Shown here: one piece after another, positions 6,280 through 10,448 of the stretch
How positions within the stretch are numbered: the stretch's first letter is position 1
How the letters are laid out: each line of letters opens with the position of its first letter
Source of the DNA: Clostridia bacterium DTU080
GTDB lineage: Bacteria; Bacillota; Limnochordia; DTU080
DNA length: 10,448 bases
Assembly: GCA_001513395.1 (NCBI GenBank)
Contig: LFTP01000223.1
Span: 1-10,448 of the forward strand
Direction: 5' to 3'
The notes under the pieces: model-generated
The model's database searches: none
Told to the model about the DNA's origin: nothing
The model's input: only the letters and a program-made list of their open reading frames with translations
Made by a program: the position numbers and the translations under genes

Positions 6280-6597
6280 ATGGCTGCAGGTCAGAAGAGA
6301 AACGTCCCCTTAGTCCCCGGTGCCTATCAGGCTCTCGAACAGTTCAAGCAGGAAGTGGCCGCCGAGCTCGGTATTCAGAACTACCAGGGATACTTGGGTG
6401 ACATCCCCTCTCGGATAAACGGCGCTGTGGGTGGTCACATGGTTCGCCGCATGATCGCAGCGGCAGAGCAGTCACTGATTGATCAGGCAACTTCGGCGGT
6501 GCGGACGGGTTTCCAAGCCGGTCTTTCCGGCAGCGGAGGAACCGTGCCGAGTCCGTCTACGGTAAGTGAGCAAGGGCTTCAGCCTCCTAAAGTCTAG
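6280..6597 (+). CDS. Alpha/beta-type small acid-soluble spore protein (SASP)
   Basis: This is a DNA-binding protein of the dormant spore core that coats and protects spore DNA and is degraded at germination. The SASP pattern runs from LVPGAYQALEQFKQEVAAELGI (11-32) to SRINGAVGGHMVRRMIAAAEQSL (44-66). The germination protease site corresponds to KQE-VAAEL, with cleavage expected after Glu25. The protein has 105 residues, whereas most of the family have 60-75. The excess is mainly a C-terminal tail (about 70-105) rich in Gly, Ser, Pro and Thr, plus a few residues in the linker (NYQGYLGDIPS). AGGAGG lies ten bases before the ATG. The gene stands alone, with its own promoter and terminator, and faces away from the DUF1538 gene. 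Confidence 0.93.
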   Translation: MAAGQKRNVPLVPGAYQALEQFKQEVAAELGIQNYQGYLGDIPSRINGAVGGHMVRRMIAAAEQSLIDQATSAVRTGFQAGLSGSGGTVPSPSTVSEQGLQPPKV

Positions 6598-6617
6598 GAT
6601 GAGCTGAAGGGTTACTT

Positions 6618-6641
6618 AGCGGGGGCTTCCAAGCCCCCGCT
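6618..6641 (+). terminator. Terminator of the spore protein gene
   Basis: AGCGGGGGCTT (6618-6628) and its exact complement AAGCCCCCGCT (6631-6641) form a very GC-rich hairpin 21 bases after the stop codon. Only two bases, CC, lie between the arms, so the inner pairs must open to make a loop. The uridine tract after it is short (TTCC), but stem strength and position support termination. Confidence 0.75.
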
Positions 6642-6740
6642 TCCGATGCAACGGCAAACAGCCTTCAGCGTGAGCCCTGTGAGCTCAATAGTCCATCTGC
6701 CGAACGGCCACTGCTTTGCCCCACGTCTCATGATTATGTT

Positions 6741-6954
6741 GTTCTAAGCGGGTGCTTTGCTATTCTTTTGTAGAAGGCAGAGCGCACCGGTGTGATCAGC
6801 AAAAGCATGATCCTGGCAACGAAAGCTGCAACGACTTTTCTGCAACCGGGGCCGCGGTGAGTAAGCCCAAAAACTAAAGGCATGATCGCTGAATTGAGAC
6901 TTCCTATATAGAGAAAAGCCCGTTCCATGCCCTTCGGGAGCGGCTTTTTGTTTT
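6741..6954 (+). ncRNA. Candidate unassigned structured small RNA
   Basis: The plus strand can form a hairpin from GGTGCTTTGC (6751-6760) pairing with GCAGA..GCACC (6777-6788), with TTCT/AGAA inside it. A second hairpin, GATCAGC-AAAA-GC-A-TGATC, follows at 6794-6812. Shorter repeats such as TGCA/TGCA follow, ending at the uridine-tract terminator at 6914-6954. The terminator points to a plus-strand transcript of about 200 bases that does not belong to the spore protein gene, which has its own terminator. I found no clear promoter and no match to a known RNA family. Confidence 0.3.
6914..6954 (+). terminator. Strong intrinsic terminator, possibly bidirectional
   Basis: AAAAGCC (6914-6920) pairs with GGCTTTT (6942-6948). 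Inside it a 2x2 mismatch is followed by TTCC/GGGA pairs. The hairpin is followed by TTTTTGTTTT on the plus strand. The A-rich left arm gives TTTTCTCT on the minus strand, so it may also stop the argF-rlmD transcript coming from the right. Confidence 0.7.
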
Positions 6955-7027
6955 GATCCGTGCCGTTTAACCACCTGCCGCAGAGCCTGGAGCTGGAGCA
7001 GCACCGCGGCGTTCATGTTATTCGCTC

Positions 7028-7069
7028 GCCACGTAGCTCGTCATCAGATCCACGTGGCTCGTCATCAGA
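7028..7069. repeat. Two-copy 21-bp tandem repeat
   Basis: CACGTAGCTCGTCATCAGA (7030-7048) is repeated as CACGTGGCTCGTCATCAGA (7051-7069) with one difference in 19 bases and a period of 21 bases. The second copy contains the palindrome CCACGTGG (7050-7057 region). It lies about 75 bases after the end of the rlmD-like gene. The function is unknown. Confidence 0.8.
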
Positions 7070-7142
7070 CGGACTTAGGGTGCCGTACATTACAGAGCCT
7101 CACACGTCATGTAAGGCCGAGAAAGCGGGTCAAGTCAAGTGA

Positions 7143-8528
7143 TCAAGACGTCACCCTTGACAATAACGTCACGCATTCGACATGGGGCGTATGGGGGAAC
7201 ATATCGACAGGCTGCACCCGCTCGAGCCGATAGCTGTAATCACGTAACATCTTGATGTCGCGAGCTAAGGTTACCGGGTTGCACGACACATAGACCCAAC
7301 GTTGAGCTCTTGCTTTGGCCATGTCTCGCAGGAATCCGGGATCCAGTCCCGACCGCGGCGGATCCACGACTACCACATCAGGTCTGCCGCGTGCGTCAAT
7401 GAGCTGACCGGCAATCTCTTCGACCCGACCAACGTGAAAACTGACATTATCAAGTCCGTTGAGACGGGCATTCACCTTGGCATTGTCAATCGCATCTGGG
7501 ACACTGTCGATCCCCCATACTTCTGCTGCTCCCGCTTTGGCGAGAACCAGTGAAATGGTACCCGTGCCGCAGTAAGCATCCAGCAATTTCGTCTGAGAAT
7601 CGACCTGCGCGTATTCAAGCGCTACCGAGTAGAGGGCCTGCGCCTGCACAGGATTGACCTGAAAAAAGGAAGGGGCGGAGATATGAAAATCGAGGCACAT
7701 CCCACTGACATCAAGTGTCTGACGTATGAAATCTCTTCCCCACAGAATGACGTTGCGGTCTCCCATGATGCGGTTGCCCTTTTGGCTATTGACATTTAGA
7801 GTCACACCAACAAGAGACGGCAGGTCACGTGGCAGGACACGGACGAGATCGGCGCGGCCTTCGAAATCCTCCTGTGTGGCAACCAGGGTGATAAGCAGAT
7901 CCGAGTGAGAAAAACTGGTTCTTATGATCACATGGCGTAAGACGCCTCTGCCGTCTGTCTCATCGTAGGGAGGAATAGGCAGCTCTTGCAGATGCTCAAC
8001 TACGCGAGTCGCGGCGGCGCAAATCGACGGATGCTGGATCAGGCATGATTCCGCGGGGACGAGACGATGTGAGTACTGCTCGTAAAATCCAAGGCGCGGG
8101 CGACCCTCCACCATCTGTACCGGGAACTGTGCTTTGTTGCGATATCCCCACTGACTGGGAGCAGGAATGATGGGCCGTATATTTGGGTCTTCAATGCCTC
8201 CCAGACGTCGTATTACTTGTCTTACTCGCTCCTCTTTCCAGCGCAACTGCCCCTCATAGGAGAAGTCCTGGAGCTGGCAACCGCCACAACGCGCAAACAC
8301 CTGACAAGGAGGATCTATACGATGGGGCGAGGCATCGAGCACTCTAACCAGACGGGCTTTCTGATAGCGACGATGGACCTCAAACGGCTGGGCCAGCACC
8401 GTGTCGCCCGGCAATGCGCCCTGTACGAATACCGTCTGCCCCTGGAAGCGTCCAACACCCTCACCCCTATGGCCAAGATCGTGGATCGGTACCTCAATGA
8501 GATCCGGATGACATCGTTCGTGTTCCAT
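7143..8528 (-). CDS. rlmD: 23S rRNA (uracil-5-)-methyltransferase, RlmD/RlmCD family
   Basis: This SAM-dependent enzyme makes 5-methyluridine in RNA, most likely 23S rRNA. It has 461 residues. A TRAM RNA-binding domain is at about 8-66 (HDLGHRGEGVGRF). The [4Fe-4S] motif is Cys75, Cys81, Cys84 (CQVFARCGGC) and Cys162. SAM binding is at LDAYCGTGTISL (316-327), followed by DPPRSGLD (389-396). The nucleophile is Cys416 in SCNP, and the base Glu451 is in HVECV. The RlmC, RlmD, RlmCD and TrmA specificities cannot be separated by eye, though TrmA usually lacks the TRAM domain and the Fe-S cluster. The ATG lies 21 bases after the argF stop and has no strong ribosome site nearby. Co-transcription with argF is likely, and translation may depend on it. 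Confidence 0.9.
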   Translation of the reverse strand: MEHERCHPDLIEVPIHDLGHRGEGVGRFQGQTVFVQGALPGDTVLAQPFEVHRRYQKARLVRVLDASPHRIDPPCQVFARCGGCQLQDFSYEGQLRWKEERVRQVIRRLGGIEDPNIRPIIPAPSQWGYRNKAQFPVQMVEGRPRLGFYEQYSHRLVPAESCLIQHPSICAAATRVVEHLQELPIPPYDETDGRGVLRHVIIRTSFSHSDLLITLVATQEDFEGRADLVRVLPRDLPSLVGVTLNVNSQKGNRIMGDRNVILWGRDFIRQTLDVSGMCLDFHISAPSFFQVNPVQAQALYSVALEYAQVDSQTKLLDAYCGTGTISLVLAKAGAAEVWGIDSVPDAIDNAKVNARLNGLDNVSFHVGRVEEIAGQLIDARGRPDVVVVDPPRSGLDPGFLRDMAKARAQRWVYVSCNPVTLARDIKMLRDYSYRLERVQPVDMFPHTPHVECVTLLSRVTS

Positions 8529-8549
8529 GTCTGTCTTACATTCACACCC

Positions 8550-9521
8550 CTATACAAAATCCTCCGGATGGCCCATCAAAGTGGCCAAGATGGCTTTCTG
8601 GGCGTGGAGACGGTTCTCAGCCTGATCGAAGACCACGCTGTGCGGACCTTCGATAACCTCTTCCGTGATCTCTTCCCCGCGATGAGCAGGCAAGCAGTGC
8701 ATGACTATACAGTCTTCTGCCGCCACCCGTAGGAGATCCTCGTTAATCTGATACTGTGCAAAGGCCGCTGCCCGTGAATCTCGCTCTGCCTCCTGTCCCA
8801 TGCTCGCCCATACATCGGTGTAAAGCACATCAGCCTCTTCTGCCGCAGTCTGGGGATCATGCACTACTTCGATACGGCTCTCACCGCGGGCATCCCCACG
8901 CGCCTGTTCAAGATAGGCGGCGCTCGGTTCATATCCCGGAGGACAACAGATAGTCACGTGCATGCCTGTCTTGGCGCCGGCGAACATGAGTGATGTCGCC
9001 ATGTTGTTGCCGTCACCTATATACGTCATCTTCAGCCCGGTCAAGTGTCCTTTATGTTCCTGGATGGTCAGTAAATCGGCCAGGGCCTGGCAGGGATGCA
9101 GATCGTCTGTCAAACCGTTGATGACAGGAATGGAGGCCCACCTAGCAAGATCCAGGACATCCTGATGATCATAGGTACGGATCATGATTCCGTCGACATA
9201 GCGTGACAACACCCGGGCCGTGTCCTTTATAGGCTCCCCGCGTCCGATCTGCGTATCGCCGCTAAGCAAGACAACGGCATCTCCGCCCAGCTGGCGGATG
9301 CCAACCTCGAACGAGACCCTGGTGCGCGTAGAAGCTTTGGTGAAAATCATGGCGAGTTGCTTGCCTTTCAGAATTGGCAGGGGCTCGTGATGCTTCAAGA
9401 GTTTGGCCAATGCCAATAAATCTGCTATTTCCACCGGTGTAAAGTCATGCAGGCTGATAAAATCCCTGCCGTGCATGGCAGCTAAAGAGGCTTTTTGTTC
9501 TATCGATAGCTTGAGCGACAA
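8550..9521 (-). CDS. argF: Ornithine carbamoyltransferase
   Basis: This enzyme condenses ornithine and carbamoyl phosphate to citrulline in arginine synthesis (or runs the reverse reaction in catabolism). All key motifs are present: STRTR (64-68) for carbamoyl phosphate, HPCQ (142-145), DVWASMG (236-242) for ornithine and HCLP (275-278) with the catalytic cysteine. The frame stays open to an ATG at 9605, but that start lies upstream of a terminator hairpin and gives a basic tail not seen in the family. I chose the TTG at 9521, with AAAAAAGGA ending ten bases before it, giving 324 residues. A GTG at 9530 (ribosome site too close) and an ATG at 9476 (MHGRDF, no ribosome site) are alternatives. 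It is followed by the rlmD-like gene. No other arginine gene is in the window. Confidence 0.93.
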   Translation of the reverse strand: MSLKLSIEQKASLAAMHGRDFISLHDFTPVEIADLLALAKLLKHHEPLPILKGKQLAMIFTKASTRTRVSFEVGIRQLGGDAVVLLSGDTQIGRGEPIKDTARVLSRYVDGIMIRTYDHQDVLDLARWASIPVINGLTDDLHPCQALADLLTIQEHKGHLTGLKMTYIGDGNNMATSLMFAGAKTGMHVTICCPPGYEPSAAYLEQARGDARGESRIEVVHDPQTAAEEADVLYTDVWASMGQEAERDSRAAAFAQYQINEDLLRVAAEDCIVMHCLPAHRGEEITEEVIEGPHSVVFDQAENRLHAQKAILATLMGHPEDFV

Positions 9522-9561
9522 TCGGATCACGTCCTTTTTTCCAACTTCGGGTTTGTCTTCT

Positions 9562-9570
9562 ATCATAACA
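9562..9570 (-). promoter_or_regulatory. Possible extended -10 promoter of argF
   Basis: TGTTATGAT on the minus strand fits an extended -10 element (TG, one base, then TATGAT with five of six matches). No good -35 lies 16-18 bases upstream. A start near 9556 would give a leader of about 35 bases before the TTG start, and would exclude the longer ATG starts. It overlaps the tail of the spo0A terminator. Confidence 0.4.
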
Positions 9571-9596
9571 AACATAAGGCGGCGCAACGGCCGCCT
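9566..9596 (-). terminator. Intrinsic terminator of spo0A
   Basis: On the minus strand AGGCGGC (9596-9590) pairs perfectly with GCCGCCT (9583-9577) around a six-base loop. TTATGTTTGTT follows, a T-rich though interrupted tail. It begins 25 bases after the spo0A stop codon. Confidence 0.72.
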
Positions 9597-9621
9597 CGTT
9601 AGCATGCCGGAACGACCGGCT

Positions 9622-10428
9622 TCAGAGGGTTTGGCGCTTCTCGAGGCTGTTGAAGCGGATCTGATCCGCCAACTCGGCGATCATGGCTGAGTTGGTGGGT
9701 ATCTTGCCGTAGCCGTTACGCCCTGTCATGGCCTCAAACAACTCCCGGTTGCCTCGTTCCCACCACGCAGTAAGTGCATTACGAATGGCCGCCTCGACCC
9801 CTCCCGGGGAGGACTGATACTTCTCAGCTACCATCGGATAAAGCTTCTTGGTTAGGCCTCCGGCCAGCAGACGATCATCCTCCAAGACCATCTGAACCGC
9901 GTCTCTCAGGTAGAGGTAGCCTTTCATATGGGCAGGTATCCCTAGCTTGTGAAGCATTTCGGTTACCTGGAGCTCATAGGAGGGAGTGCGCTGCCGTACG
10001 GGCCCACGGGTACCGCCCATGGAGGTGGATTCGACTCCCTGAGTCGGCGACGGACCGAACTCCCTTATGCGTTCGGCTAGTACCTCTAGATCGATAGGCT
10101 TGACGACGTAGTAATCCGCCCCTAAATTCGTGAGACGGTGCATAATGTCCTCCCGCCCTAATGCACTTAACACAATGATGCGTGGGTGCGGTTGCAGATC
10201 GAGTTCGCGCATGCGCTGCAAAACAGCGATCCCATCTAGTCGCGGCATAGCAACATCCAGAATCACCACATCCACAGCGAACTCGCTGAGCGCTTCCAAG
10301 GCAGCTTCGCCATCCATGGCTGTCGCTACCACAGTCATATCACCCTGTGATTCGATAAACTCCGTCAACATATCGCATAGTTCGGCATTATTGTCGGCGA
10401 TAAGAATTCTGATTTTATCCGCACCCAT
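9622..10428 (-). CDS. spo0A: Spo0A-type sporulation response regulator
   Basis: Spo0A is the master transcription regulator of sporulation entry, activated by phosphorelay. It has 268 residues, as expected. The receiver domain (5-123) has the phosphoacceptor Asp58 in LDVAMPRLDG, the switch residue Ser88 and Lys110 in VVKP. The acidic pair near the N-terminus reads Asp12-Asn13, where the known protein has Asp-Asp. After a linker (about 124-150), the Spo0A-specific DNA-binding domain is clear: LGIPAHMKGYLYLRDAVQMV (162-181), LTKKLYPMVAEKY (192-204) and KIPTNSAMIAELADQIR (242-258). The recognition helix reads GGVEAAIRNA (209-218) instead of SRVERAIRHA, losing two arginines. AGGAGG lies nine bases before the ATG. 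It may be a diverged main Spo0A or a paralogue. The upstream neighbour, usually spoIVB, is outside the window. Confidence 0.92.
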   Translation of the reverse strand: MGADKIRILIADNNAELCDMLTEFIESQGDMTVVATAMDGEAALEALSEFAVDVVILDVAMPRLDGIAVLQRMRELDLQPHPRIIVLSALGREDIMHRLTNLGADYYVVKPIDLEVLAERIREFGPSPTQGVESTSMGGTRGPVRQRTPSYELQVTEMLHKLGIPAHMKGYLYLRDAVQMVLEDDRLLAGGLTKKLYPMVAEKYQSSPGGVEAAIRNALTAWWERGNRELFEAMTGRNGYGKIPTNSAMIAELADQIRFNSLEKRQTL

Positions 10429-10437
10429 TCTATCTCT

Positions 10438-10443
10438 CCTCCT
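10438..10443 (-). promoter_or_regulatory. Consensus ribosome binding site of spo0A
   Basis: AGGAGG on the minus strand with nine bases to the ATG at 10428 fixes the start. The promoter must lie to the right, outside the window. Confidence 0.85.
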
Positions 10444-10448
10444 AAGAT

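Larger units (their letters stand above)
6642..7142. other. Gene-free stretch with structured elements
   Basis: No reading frame here has family resemblance or a good ribosome site. The overlapping frames of 60-90 codons look like shadows. The stretch holds, in order, an unremarkable part (6642-6740), a run of hairpin-forming sequence (6741-6913), a strong hairpin with a uridine tract (6914-6954) and a 21-bp tandem repeat (7028-7069). The 3' end of the rlmD-like gene lies at 7143, so the right part may be its untranslated tail. Confidence 0.6.

Noticed and set aside
6846..6880. PreQ1-riboswitch-like string: GGGC stem, GCCC and then AAAAACTAA
   Set aside because: The loop has no segment able to pair with the CTAA tail to form the required pseudoknot, and no queuosine gene lies downstream on that strand.
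6734..7016. Overlapping minus-strand reading frames of 64 and 90 codons between the spore protein gene and the rlmD-like gene
   Set aside because: No family resemblance and no ribosome site. Both frames run through the terminator hairpin at 6914-6954, so they look like chance frames.
7028..7069. CTGATGA motifs on the minus strand, reminiscent of a hammerhead ribozyme core
   Set aside because: The required GAAA after stem II and a closing stem III are missing in both copies. The motif is part of the tandem repeat.
7015..7233. Plus-strand frames across the tandem repeat with a Ser/Arg-rich heptad
   Set aside because: One runs into the antisense of the rlmD-like gene and neither has a ribosome site. 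The heptad reflects only the 21-bp repeat.
8217..8732. Plus-strand frame of 171 codons opposite the rlmD-like gene and the argF end
   Set aside because: It overlaps two well-supported minus-strand genes in antisense and shows no protein family features.
1..10448. CRISPR arrays, insertion sequences, tRNA or rRNA genes
   Set aside because: No repeat-spacer pattern, transposase, terminal inverted repeats or tRNA/rRNA-like sequence was seen on either strand.

Overview
The window most likely comes from an endospore-forming Bacillota (Firmicutes) chromosome. It carries a Spo0A-type sporulation regulator and an alpha/beta-type small acid-soluble spore protein. Its Fe-S operon uses SufU, the zinc-dependent sulfur acceptor found with SufS in Bacillota and Actinobacteria. 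Shine-Dalgarno sites are strong, and GTG and TTG starts are common. Base composition is moderately GC-rich and even throughout. I cannot assign a genus. Apart from the spore protein gene, all genes lie on the minus strand.

Reading along the minus strand from the right edge: spo0A (10428-9622) ends in an intrinsic terminator. Then come argF (ornithine carbamoyltransferase) and, 21 bases later, an rlmD-like 23S rRNA uracil methyltransferase with a [4Fe-4S] motif. The stretch at 6641-7142 has no convincing gene. It contains a strong, possibly bidirectional terminator, several hairpins that could belong to an unassigned small RNA, and a 21-bp tandem repeat. The plus-strand spore protein gene (6280-6597) has a good match to a forespore sigma-G promoter and its own terminator.

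A divergent region with a perfect inverted repeat separates the spore protein gene from a two-gene minus-strand unit: a DUF1538 membrane protein and a P-II-like protein that lacks the usual ATP-binding loop. This unit looks like a membrane transporter or channel paired with a cytosolic sensor, and its function is unknown.

Finally, a promoter with a perfect TATAAT drives a tightly overlapping operon: sufC-sufD-sufS-sufU, then an isocitrate/isopropylmalate-family dehydrogenase that runs to the left edge. No sufB is present inside the window. In the familiar order sufCDSUB, sufB would follow sufU, but here a dehydrogenase occupies that place. Whether sufB lies just beyond the left edge cannot be seen.

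The points most worth a second look are the DUF1538/P-II-like pair and its leader, the altered DNA-recognition helix of Spo0A, the dehydrogenase within the suf operon, and the possible structured RNA at about 6741-6954.
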